Assembly (NCBI GenBank): GCA_039881145.1
Contig: JAYKKI010000077.1
Coordinates: forward strand, 3,418,501 to 3,482,500
Direction of reading: 5' to 3'
DNA from: Druceiella hillmani
Taxonomy: Eukaryota > Arthropoda > Insecta > Lepidoptera > Hepialidae
Length of the DNA: 64,000 nucleotides
Below are positions 24,330 through 33,600 of this stretch, piece after piece (position 1 is the stretch's first letter; every line of letters begins with the position of its first letter). A program made the position numbers and the translations under genes. Under the pieces are notes generated by a model, which was not told the origin of the DNA, did not search any database, and saw only the letters and a program-made list of their open reading frames with translations.

Positions 24330-24865
24330 ATTTAATTTTTAGGGTCTGGTAGCCAAATGGTAAAAACGGAACTCTTATAATTTCGTCATTTCCGTCTGTC
24401 TGTCCCTTTTTCACAGCCATTTTAATAGGAGACTATTGGCACTATGTAGATAAAATTTATTAGGATTATAGATGGCTTCTACGTACCTCTATACAATGAA
24501 ATAGTACAATTATGAAAAAAAAATTATATTAGGGGTGACACTCCATACATGTAACTGAGGGATGAAAAAATTATCCAGTGCACATAGGCATGTAGTATCG
24601 TTAGATAGGTCTTAAAAATTAAACAGAGGCCCCAAAATAACTTTTCTATTTAAGTCAAAGTGTGCTCTCCTCTCTAACTTTTCAACTAACTTGTCTAAAG
24701 TTTTGAATAAAATTAAGGCGTAGAACTTTTTTTCAATAATATATGTTGTGTAGCTTATGAGAAATAAGATATTTTCTTGTTTTTCATAATGTCGAACTTA
24801 TAACTTTAATATTGTTCGGTGCTACGAACCCGACTCACATTTGGCCGTTTTTATTTTAATTTTAT
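24330..24865 (+). mobile_element. Lepidoptera-type interspersed repeat, copy 1
   Basis: Starts near 'agggtctggtagccaaatgg' and 'taaaaacggaactcttataa', runs through 'cgtctgtctgtccc', 'attatattaggggtgacact' and 'gtgcacataggc', and ends near 'cgactcacatttggccgttt'. I recall this order of motifs from a common non-coding moth and butterfly repeat. Parts recur inverted at 39680-40035 and the terminal motif recurs inverted at 37262-37320. No coding capacity. Confidence 0.6.
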
Positions 24866-25110
24866 TTTATAAATTTGACAAGTTAATAAAGTAATTCCTT
24901 TTCACCTTGACATTTCTCAAATAATTGGACAACAAAATCAATTTTTTTACATTTACTTTTTACACTTTTGTGTAATCTGATTCTCATTTTAAATAAAAGT
25001 GGAATATTTATATGTAACGTTTTATTAATCATTTTTCACCATAAAATACAACTTAAAACAATGATTCACGAAATTTTAAACAATTGTTTTTCAAACTATG
25101 TCTATTACAA

Positions 25111-25163
25111 GCGCGGCAATAAACGAGAGTGTGCCCTGTCCACAGTTTAATTTATTGCCGCGC
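25111..25163. repeat. 13-bp GC-rich inverted repeat
   Basis: GCGCGGCAATAAA (25111-25123) and its exact reverse complement (25151-25163) surround a 27-nt spacer. It is strikingly GC-rich for the area and lies 13 bp upstream of the direct repeat that flanks the next hammerhead element. Confidence 0.8.
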
Positions 25164-25238
25164 ACTAAGGAAAACTAAGATTAAGGTCACAATAAAATTA
25201 AACTACGTGATGTAGTATTATTTCTACTTTTTTTAATT

Positions 25239-25296
25239 TCTTTACCACGACCTAGGTTTCGTTGTATTACATCTTCAGGTGGGATATTAGCAAAGA
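25239..25296 (-). ncRNA. hammerhead motif with shortened helix II
   Basis: On the minus strand CTGAAGA and GAAAC..GTC are intact, but the 5' side of helix II lacks three bases (reads TGTAATACAAC rather than the 14-nt form of the intact copies). The helix is reduced to about three pairs. Probably weak or inactive. Confidence 0.6.
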
Positions 25297-25298
25297 AT

Positions 25299-25359
25299 TA
25301 TTTGCTAATAGCCCACCTCAATATGTTGTAATACAACGAAACCTAGGTCGTGGTAAAGA
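25299..25359 (+). ncRNA. hammerhead motif, core destroyed
   Basis: Helices I-III are conserved but the core CTGAAGA is CTCAATA (25317-25323). This changes the invariant G5 and G8, which in known hammerheads abolishes cleavage. Confidence 0.65.
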
Positions 25360-25460
25360 AATTAAAGAAAGTAAAAATAATACTACATCATGTAGTTTCA
25401 TTTTATTGTGAATAATGAATTTCTACACAATTAACGCCAAATATATTCAATAAGATTAAG

Positions 25461-26859
25461 ATATTTAAGGTAGGTTTAAGGAATCCAAAGACTCTACTCT
25501 TATGTGTTGGCACATCTTCTCTTATTCCATTCCTATGTATATAATTATGCTCAAAAGATGGATATAAACAAATAAAAGGACAATAATGTATAATTATGCA
25601 ATTACGTGAATATTGTTTTTCGCTATTTCTTGTAGGTGACGGGTTTTCTTGCATAATTATTTTTATAAATTTTTCCACTACTTATTATACGCATTTAATT
25701 TAACAATAGTAATTATGAACAATCTAGCTGTGTAGTAAAGATAGCCATTAAACACTTATCGTTCTCATTATACTCAAGGGAATATCCAAAAAAACCGACA
25801 CGCGGCTTAAACCATAATTGTAATTAAACATTCGTAAAACCCAAGCGGAACCATAAAAGGAATAAAGCTTGTTAAAGACACAATTGAACAAAAATATACG
25901 ACGCCTCTTCCAACTACGCAGAACGAAAAAAATAGTTTATGTTCATCTTTATATCGTCTGAATTATTTCATACATTTTTAATTTCATTGGCAATTAATAT
26001 TATTTATGGCATCGTTATAGACCATTAAATGTTTCGCAATCTCGGCCAGTATAAATAAATTAAATATGCGTTGATGAATTACAAGTTTTACAATTTAAAC
26101 ATTCTTCGAGACGCAAACATCGTAGATTCTTGTTATTTTTAATCGCACCGCTATTTGTATTCAAGATACCAAAATATCTGTTTTTTATTCAAATATCCCA
26201 TAACCAATATCGACAAAGAGTGGATTTCCTGTTTGAAGTATTCCAATATCCGTCCCACTCGAAACAAATATTTGAAGTTAAACTAAACTAAAAATTATTA
26301 AAAAAGCGTATTTGCGTATTTCGTATATAATGAAGATTTCTTTTGCCCAAAGGAAAAACCGAGTACGACAAAGAGATTTAAGTAAAAAATATATTAAAAA
26401 ATAGTTTAAGAACTTTCTGAAGAATTTAAAATACTTGTTACCATCGACGTTGTATTAAATAAACATATCAAGAGCACGCTAAAAGTCGTCCTCGAAATAA
26501 AAATAGTAACTGCATCGTATTCAATACAACTATCTATTTTATGTATATATATTTCTTTGACTTTCTATCTCTTTCCTTATAGCTCGTATGTAAATGTGAT
26601 GCAACTTTCTTATATATTTTAACCTTATCATTTTTTACTATGACCTTTGTATTTAAACAAGGGGAATAAAATATTACGACGAAATTCATAAAAATAATTT
26701 CACACAGAAAAACTAAAACTAGTATGATAGATTTTGGAAAAATTGTTGTTTATTATCTAAAATTTTTCCTACGTAAGTATAGTGTGGAAATTAAAAGCTT
26801 CAAATGAGACGTATAGTTCTTAATGAAAATACTTATAAGTGTAGTATGAAAAAGATCAT
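25461..26859. other. AT-rich non-coding stretch
   Basis: Nothing recognised; the minus-strand frame starting at 25678 runs into the hammerhead element and is chance. Confidence 0.45.
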
Positions 26860-27101
26860 CGCCGTGGTGCGTCGGGTTCATAACAAAGCTTATGGCTTTT
26901 GAGGCCATCAAGCGGGGCGGAAGTGGTCATTATAATCGCCTAACTAAAATGCTGCAGACTAGTGACGGGCAACACCACCAGTGGTGGGAGAAGCCACGCA
27001 CTGCTGCCTCCAATCTATCTACAGGGTGGTGCTTATGGATATTATGTTCAATTATATTGAGAATCCAGCAGTGAACTGAAACAGGCTGTTGACTTGACGG
27101 G
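26860..27101. other. GC-rich island of unknown nature
   Basis: About 240 bp with close to balanced base composition in an otherwise AT-rich region ('cggcatcaagcgg'-like words, 'gacgggcaacaccaccagtg'). Both strands hold ~60-codon frames, neither with a recognised motif. It could be a fragment of an unknown transposon or of an exon. No splice sites could be fixed. Confidence 0.35.
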
Positions 27102-27127
27102 ATGGAGGGTACTATAGTACCCTCCAT
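27102..27127. repeat. 26-bp perfect palindrome
   Basis: Perfect two-fold symmetry around 27114/27115, beginning ATGGAGGGTAC and centred on TATA. No spacer. It closes the GC-rich island and could be a cruciform, the scar of a terminal inverted repeat, or a dimeric protein site. Confidence 0.9.
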
Positions 27128-28433
27128 TTACTTAGTTACAATACTGTACTAAAAAAATGATCTTTTTAACTTTGTCATATTTGTCTATATTTTTTTTAAG
27201 ATTTCCCTGGGTTTAAAAAATTGAAAATATTTTAAACAGTAATTTATAAAAATCGTTTAATTAAATTCCTTCAATTAACTTGCGTCAACAATTTTAAGAG
27301 ATACAGCCGAATAAGAAACTCTACTTTTAGAAGTTGTGGAATGCACCTAAATTAATATTTTATTATTAACAACTATCTAGGTATTTGTTTTTTTCTTCAT
27401 TTTCTATTCATTCAAATAAAAATATTTCAATATAAAAATATTAAAAAATTAAATATTTCACATCTGTCAGAAATCCCATAATAGATGACAATTTTTTTTT
27501 TGATAAATTATTAGAGATAACATAGACTATTGAGTAATTCTAGGTTCCACTCTATGGTCCATCTTGGAAAGAATGGAACACTTGATGAATTTCTTAAAAT
27601 TTAATGTAAAATATTCAATTAGATTTATGCGCGACGCAGATGACTGGAAATAATCAGTTCGACAGTAATTAGGAAAAATAATATATATGATATCCGATCA
27701 TTTAACGTAAAAATCATTAATATGAAAACCAGTTAAACATGAAAATCGGAGCGAATCTGACCGACTTCCACCAATCCGAATGTTATGAGTTCAAAACGGA
27801 GAAAAGGATAGATCATGCGACTGATCACAAGCTAAAGGTTGACGTGCATTTAGACGGTGGTTCACTCATTTATACCGTAAGTCGGTGGAAAGTCGGCCAC
27901 CGAACTTGTCACACGGCACTTGGCAGTTGTCGACCGCTGCCTCAGCTTCAAAATCAAAAATTGATCGACTGCATTATGCATTAGTCCAAATATATCCTTC
28001 GATGATACTATCGTGTCATATTACATGATGGATAGGATTTATGTCAAATTTAATCAATTTTGTAGGTAAAGTATGAAAATGATAATGAACTTTTTCGAAT
28101 AAATACGAAAAATACCTAAAATACTAATAACTAAATACAAAAAAGCATTAATTTAAATTATAAATTTGTGGTAATTTATGAGTTCCTAAATTAAATTATA
28201 AATAGTGCATTAAGATAAAGTTTTAAAATGAAGCAATAATAAAAAATAAAAATCACAAATATTAAAATTAAAAAAAAATCACAATGTAAAAATTGTGAAT
28301 AAATTTTAATAAGAAGAAGGTGAAACACTGGAAAGGTCGACATTTTATTACAATCATAAGTGAAGTTAACCTTTTTCAAATACTTTTATTCCGAAGGAAT
28401 GTCCTGTTTACATTTCATTGAAAATCGTTTAAC
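27128..28433. other. AT-rich stretch with one GC-richer patch
   Basis: About 27740-27990 is GC-richer and carries an 81-codon plus-strand frame (start MKIGANLTDFHQSECYEFKT) with no recognised motif. Its internal 'ataccgtaagtcgg' contains a splice-donor-like GTAAGT. The rest is AT-rich with nothing seen. Confidence 0.35.
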
Positions 28434-28690
28434 AAATAAGAACATTTTCAAAAATTTATGCATTCGCAAAATAGATATTAATAATTAGAACGCATTCAAA
28501 AATTCACGTATCCGCAAGCGGACTTGAATAATGAGAACACTTTCAAAAATGTATGTATTCACAAAGTAGACTTTGGTAACAAGAACACTCTCAAAAATGC
28601 ATGTATTCGTAAAATCGATTCCAATAATTTATGTTTTAGAAAAGTAAATTTTATTAATTGGAATATTTTCAAAACTTACGTCTCAGAAAA
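28434..28690 (+). repeat. ~48-bp minisatellite with a repeated peptide pattern
   Basis: 'agaacactttcaaaaatg.atgtattcgcaaa' units start at about 28438, 28486, 28533 and 28581 (spacing 47-48 bp), with a diverged one near 28656. Translated in the plus frame from 28524 they give repeats of the form N-K-N-T-F-K-N-x-C-I-R-K-I-D. I take this as repeat translation rather than a gene, because frame is lost between units. Confidence 0.7.
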
Positions 28691-29513
28691 CAATACCATG
28701 CTTTTATATTCTTATTACGACGCAAATTAACTCTTGCTATAGGCATATTTTTGTTTTCTTTTTAATGTATTCACGAATGTGCACTTTCTAATTTTTTTAA
28801 CTCAGTAGTTTTAGCTAATTATAGCCTTGAATTTCGCCCCGTATCCTCCTTTCCTTACTCGTTACTATTATTGTATACGATGTCAATATTGCCATTGTAC
28901 TACATAGACATGCCATTAGCGCACAAAAAATAACCCACAAAGACTAGGTAATTGTCACGTTTTCAATATATCTTTTATAGACTCAGATATTATTTGATTC
29001 AGGATCTCTTTCGTCGCCTCATGTTTTGTTCATTTTATATGGGTATAATGTCTCTAATTAGTATAATGTCATTGATTGCCAAAATTCAAAACTAATTGAA
29101 TTCTGAGATTATCTATGATTTACGCATCGCGAAGACATCTAACGTATTGTTCATTTTTTCCTCTCTCATCCTGATCTTCTCTATTCCTGAATACACGCAA
29201 TGTTTTAATCGTGAAATTATAATACTTTGGTTCAATGAGAAAAAATATATTTTAAACGTGACGTGTATTTTACACGTTATAATCAGATATCAAAAATATT
29301 TGAAAAGAAACATAACTTAAATAATGTAGAGCTAAGTCAGGAAATCAAAGTCGAAAACCAGAACACGATAACATAAGAATAAATATTGTTTGCAGCTTTA
29401 TTCGCCCTGAAGTCAGAAATGACATAAATATTTTTGTAAATCTCATTGAACAACGCAATTCATTACTACATCATTTTATTGTATCTATATTGAGAATAAT
29501 ATGTATGCATGTA

Positions 29514-29518
<5 letters not shown>
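28691..29518. other. AT-rich non-coding stretch
   Basis: No feature seen. Confidence 0.45.
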
Positions 29519-29586
<68 letters not shown>

Positions 29587-29594
29587 ATGTATGT
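29519..29594. repeat. (AT)n-(GT)n compound microsatellite
   Basis: About 25 AT dinucleotides followed by nine GT and a 'gtatgtatgtat' end. Confidence 0.95.
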
Positions 29595-30059
29595 ATCAAT
29601 CTAGTAGATTTCGAGCTTACTTCTTAGCTATAATACTAAAAAGAAAGCTTTATTCCTTTTCAGAATTTGCGACAAAAACAGTTTATCCATCCAATTAGAA
29701 CGTGTGGGCAATAACGATTTCAATGAGGAAATCCAAAGTGTGACGGATACATTTTTATGTTAGAATTTTCAACTATAACGGTTACAAAAGTCCACAAAAA
29801 ATTATGACCTGTTGCAAAATCGGAATATATTTTTGAGTTAAAAAATTAACGCTTCATAAGAACACAAAGTAAATTTGGAAAATAATGTATACCACAACGC
29901 AGTCTACAAAAATTACAGTATGAATAAAGCTAATTATAATTGATTTTGTGGCACAACAGTTTTTACGTTACAAGATATAAACAATTTATTAAAACTCTGT
30001 ACCGTCATGGTCCCATGCTTATCCTAGATAGACAGCTCCCACTGGCCGTTATTTAATAA
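29595..30059. other. AT-rich non-coding stretch
   Basis: No feature seen. Confidence 0.45.
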
Positions 30060-30199
30060 TCTCTACTCAATTCACAATTAAATGAAACTACGTGATGTAG
30101 TATTATTTCTACTTTCTTTAAGTTCTTTACCACGACCTAGGTTTCGTTGTATTACAACATCTTCAGGTGGGCTATTAACAAAGATTCTCTACTCAATTC
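30060..30199 (-). mobile_element. solo hammerhead-bearing PLE terminal unit, copy 3, with 14-bp TSD
   Basis: A 112-bp insertion (30074-30185) flanked by identical 14-bp direct repeats 'tctctactcaattc' (30060-30073 and 30186-30199). In ribozyme sense (minus strand) it begins almost exactly at the hammerhead's first base-paired strand and ends at the terminal motif 'tttcatttaattgt'. It lacks the ~40-bp tail and any second arm. This is the simplest complete unit of the family and shows that it can insert on its own. Confidence 0.8.
30124..30184 (-). ncRNA. type I hammerhead ribozyme motif (core and helices intact)
   Basis: Minus strand: outer helix I TCTTT/AAAGA, inner helix I CCAC/GTGG, core CTGAAGA (30160-30166 on the + strand, complemented), helix II GTTGT-AAT-ACAAC, GAAAC, the palindrome ACCTAGGT as helix III, and cleavage triplet GTC. 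Cleavage is predicted between the complements of 30134 and 30133. All invariant core bases are present, plus one extra U between A9 and helix II as in the whole family. Confidence 0.8.
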
Positions 30200-30540
30200 C
30201 AAAATTTGATATCCATTAAAGAATATATGTGCATATTAGGTTCTATTCAAAATCATAAATATTCACAACCATGAGATGGAAAATATTAATTTACATTTCC
30301 ATCCAAAAAATATTACTTCTTTAAAATAAAGCTAGAATTATGCGATACGTTCATTTACTTACATTTTCGTGCCACATTTTATCTCCATAAATATGGTATG
30401 CACATCCTACTCCATTCCATAAATTGTGTAGTATTATTTTTAATCAGCTGTACTTTCAATAAAAATTTTAAAAAATGTTAAAATTACCAACAAAATCATT
30501 GAAGATGTTAACATGCAATTCTTGATCAATGAACACTTAC

Positions 30541-30680
30541 GAGCAACGTCAATAACACGGGGCCATCTTCCATCGTATGCACTTGATTTTATATTTCTAT
30601 TCGGCTCCAAGTAGACACCATTCTCGAGGATCAATCTGAGCCATCTCAGAACTCCTCCTGGAGTCGGAAATAATTCGCCT
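30541..30680 (-). CDS. candidate internal exon of an unidentified protein-coding gene
   Basis: A 140-nt open segment on the minus strand. It ends at a consensus splice donor (GTAAGT, complement of 30535-30540) and begins after an acceptor-like '..attttacaag' (AG at the complement of 30681-30682; an alternative AG two bases on would give 138 nt). It encodes a piece beginning GELFPTPGGVLRWLRLILEN, continuing GVYLEPNRNIKSSAYDGRWP and ending RVIDVA. Its balanced, coding-like composition is unlike anything nearby. The donor leaves one base of the next codon, so the downstream intron is phase 1. The pyrimidine tract before the acceptor is weak. I do not recognise the protein family and found no partner exons. 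It could also be a transposon fragment. Confidence 0.45.
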
Positions 30681-30999
30681 CTTGTAAAATATATCATATT
30701 TTCTTCTTTTAACCTTGTGTCTTATTTTCCTGCTTCGACTCGTGTCATATTTGCGTATATGTAACGACATGTGTGGGTATTTCCATATTTATTATCTAAC
30801 ACAAGTATGTTTTTTACCAATACAGACGGATATCATTTGTTATAATGAATTTCCTTTATGGGTATTATGCTCGTGATACCGCTCGGAGGTGTAAAATTCA
30901 AAAACCTCACCGCACCTAACCGGAGACGACGCATACCGGTGCGAGTATTTGCATGCAAACTTAATTTCCACCGACTCTTGAGATTGCAATTTTTGACGG

Positions 31000-31560
31000 A
31001 ACATTTTTAAACTTAGCCGAAATACACTTCTTGAGTCGTTGTAATGTAAAAAATCGGTTAAAAGGCAAGTGCCCGATTTGAACGAAAATATTACGCCTTT
31101 CTACGAACGAAACTATTTCGCCTTTCTAAGATTTTGTATTCAAGCTAGGAATATTTATAGTTTCGCCATGTCCGTTTGTATGTCCTAGCCGTTTCCCAGT
31201 CAACTATTAGTTTTAAAAAGTTTAAATTTGACATGTTTATACATATGTATAACGCCTACAAAGTATTAAAATAAAATCTTTAAAAAAGTTTATTAAGACA
31301 TTTTACCTAGACGTAAAGTCGAAGGGATTTTTTTTTCGCGCCCCATTGCAAAGAGCATCACAGAATAGATCTTTCAAAGTATCGGACACACATCATGAAC
31401 ACTTTTTCGATACAAGGATACATTTACTAAAAATGAGTTTCAAAATGGTGATTTTCGTTTGAATTACATGTCCCCTATTTTCAATGTCTGAAGGTATCCA
31501 TAATTGCAATTATCATAGCTAAATGCGCCCTGCCGGTTTACAAAAATGGATTGCAAAAAT
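31000..31560 (+). repeat. possible decayed Lepidoptera-type repeat
   Basis: Contains 'tttcgccatgtccgtttgta' and 'tgtcctagccgtttcccagt', similar in kind to 'tttcgtcatttccgtctgtc' of the element at 24.3 kb, followed by 'ggggatt'-like and 'cacagaatagatctttcaaa' words I associate with the same type of moth repeat. No clear boundaries. Confidence 0.3.
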
Positions 31561-32003
31561 GTTTGTGTTTTAAAATATGTATTTGTTATGTCTGTGAAAG
31601 CTACACTTGGCAATATATTATATTTGCATATTTACATGGTGAGAAATAATATTATTGCAATACGCATCATATCTTTACACCTATGAAAATATAATAGGCA
31701 AGAGATTTACGCTGTCAAAATTTATAATTCACGAACGGTTTAATAGAAATGTATGGACCTTTAAATGTTTAAGGCTTTTAATTTTACGGAATCCTCGTAG
31801 TGAAAGTTCTATTCGTACTTGACAGCTTTTATAAGATTCTCTTAGCCTAATTGACTGCAATCTACCAAAATAATATTTACTTTATCAACTGCCCTGTAAC
31901 TCGGCTCGCGTAGAAATGAAAAAAAATGGTGGTGTAATCCTTGAAAACTATTTTAAAATTAAGACGATGTAATATTATGACGACTTTAAGCACACTGTAT
32001 AAA

Positions 32004-32104
32004 TACACACACACACGCACGCACGCACTCACACACACACACACGCACGCACACACACACACACACACACTCACACACACACACACACACATATATATAT
32101 ACAC
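32004..32104. repeat. (CA)n microsatellite with CG interruptions
   Basis: About 45 CA dinucleotides with 'cacgcacgcac' and 'actcac' interruptions, ending in (AT)n. Frames across it encode only Thr-His or Cys-Val repeats. Confidence 0.95.
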
Positions 32105-32689
32105 GCATGTTTATAATGTCTGATGGCTCTAAGCTATCGATAGTGTGAGTAAAAACCTTATGAATCGTTTACAAATAGTAAAAGTATCGTAAATAGATAA
32201 AGTTTCATCTTGCCATAAGGGGGTTTCCATGTTAGAAACCCAGAAGATAAGTCATTCTTTTGAAAATTATAATCGGAATATTGTAAACGGAAAAATTAAA
32301 TTGCAACCATGAAATGTTTTCTATACATCGATTTATAGCAGAATGGAATTTACTGGAACACTCCGATTCCCAACTGTATTTCTACCTGACCAGGATTTCA
32401 GCAGAAATTGATTTTATTATCGTTAATTAAACGAGGTTTATTGAAGTTTGTTATTGTTATTACATAATCATTATACGAAATGTTTATTTTATACATTCAA
32501 TGAAACTATAAAAAAATATTTATTCACGAATTTTTCTATACACAGACAATATATAAGGGTAACTATAATATTTCTGTAAATAAACGTCAATAAACAAAGA
32601 AAAAAATACAGAGAAAGTATTTTTTCAACACTGGTGCGCGGCATACCCAAACTCGATGTTATCAAACATTATGTAACGAAGTAAAATAA
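32105..32689. other. AT-rich non-coding stretch
   Basis: No feature seen. Confidence 0.45.
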
Positions 32690-32912
32690 ATGCGATAACC
32701 GCACAGATACACGCGGTCACTTCCTGTCGACCCGGTAACGAATGGCGAGTCGGCCAACGGCTGCTCGTGCCGCCGTTACATTACGTACATCCGCTATGCA
32801 ATACCGCCTCCTTACTGCGCCATTACCGGTCTCGCTTACCAATCTAGCATTGTCTTGTGAAACTGGTCCGTTTAACAATGCAATATGGAGATAGCGCCGT
32901 GCGCACATTCAG
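32690..32912. other. GC-rich, CpG-containing island of unknown nature
   Basis: About 220 bp rich in CG dinucleotides ('cccggtaacgaatggcgagt', 'tgccgccgttacattacgta'). A 63-codon minus-strand frame covers it (ends LAIRYRVDRK) but shows no motif or splice sites I trust. Could be a promoter, a 5' exon or a transposon fragment. Confidence 0.35.
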
Positions 32913-33315
32913 AATTGGCATAAGAGGTAAACAAATTCGTTTTAATAAACTAGTTTAAACATTTCACAAGACACGCGTAAATTCTGTAAGTAATAATAGT
33001 GTGCAATTTTATAAGCGTGTTTGCATCTTTATAATTTTAACAACAAAAGTTAAACCGGTCATCAAATACATATTAAATAATATATATACATAATTTTAAC
33101 AGTCTATCAATAGGAGAAAATCAGTTTTCTGTACTCTTCAAATAAATTTCACATTATCGTGATATAAATGAATATAGCGCTACCTTGTATGAAAAAGCGT
33201 AATATTCGTGGAGTTAAAATCAGTCTAAAAACAGAAATATGTCCGAAATAAATTCTGAAAATATTAAATAATGGAACAATACATGTTTTTGAATAACCGG
33301 ATCAATAAAACTTCA
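32913..33315. other. AT-rich non-coding stretch
   Basis: No feature seen. Confidence 0.4.
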
Positions 33316-33600
33316 TCTTCGTGTTCTTCTTAGTCGTTATACTTTTGGTAGAGTGGTCATGGTCATCGTGTCAAGTGCATTGAATATGGGTGAGACGCCA
33401 CACGATATATCGCTGTTCCTTTCTCGCAGCTGCTCTCTGGTTGCACTCGCTCAGAGGGACGTCCATGGCTTCCTTGACTTCTCTGGCTCTTCCACGTAGT
33501 CTAGTAATTTCCACTCTACCCTGTACCACCAACCGTTCAATACTAAATTCACTACACTGCAAAATGTGTCCCAAAATAATTAATGACGTGAGTTTGTACG
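33316..33600 (-). pseudogene. LINE 3'-end remnant, copy 2
   Basis: The 67-codon minus-strand frame MGHILQCSEFSIERLVVQGR, then VEITRLRGRAREVKEAMDVP, LSECNQRAAARKEQRYIVWR and LTHIQCT, matches the C-terminus of insect non-LTR ORF2 proteins. That consensus is roughly 'GH.LR...S.EKLVVQGKVEGTRPRGRSP', then 'L.EC...A.DR..WR'. It continues past the stop into HDDHDHSTKSITTKK, like the usual 'HDP'-containing tail. The expected Trp-Asp region after GR is missing (short deletion). It aligns with the copy at 20866-21125 on the same strand. Confidence 0.65.

Larger units (their letters stand above)
25176..25460. mobile_element. PLE-derived hammerhead fold-back element, copy 2, with 10-bp TSD
   Basis: Two ~110-bp arms in head-to-head inverted orientation meet at about 25297, each containing the hammerhead block. 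The right arm is followed by the ~40-bp tail in inverted form ('aattaacgccaaatatattc'). The whole is flanked by identical 'taagattaag' (25176-25185 and 25451-25460), read as a target-site duplication. The transcript would fold into one long hairpin. Both ribozyme copies carry damaging changes. Confidence 0.75.

Noticed and set aside
26892..27127. ~60-codon frames in the GC-rich island as a gene
   Set aside because: Both strands are open to a similar extent and neither shows motifs, splice sites or codon bias; kept only as a compositional island.
31877..32123. Cys-Val and Thr-His repeat frames
   Set aside because: Translation of the (CA)n microsatellite.
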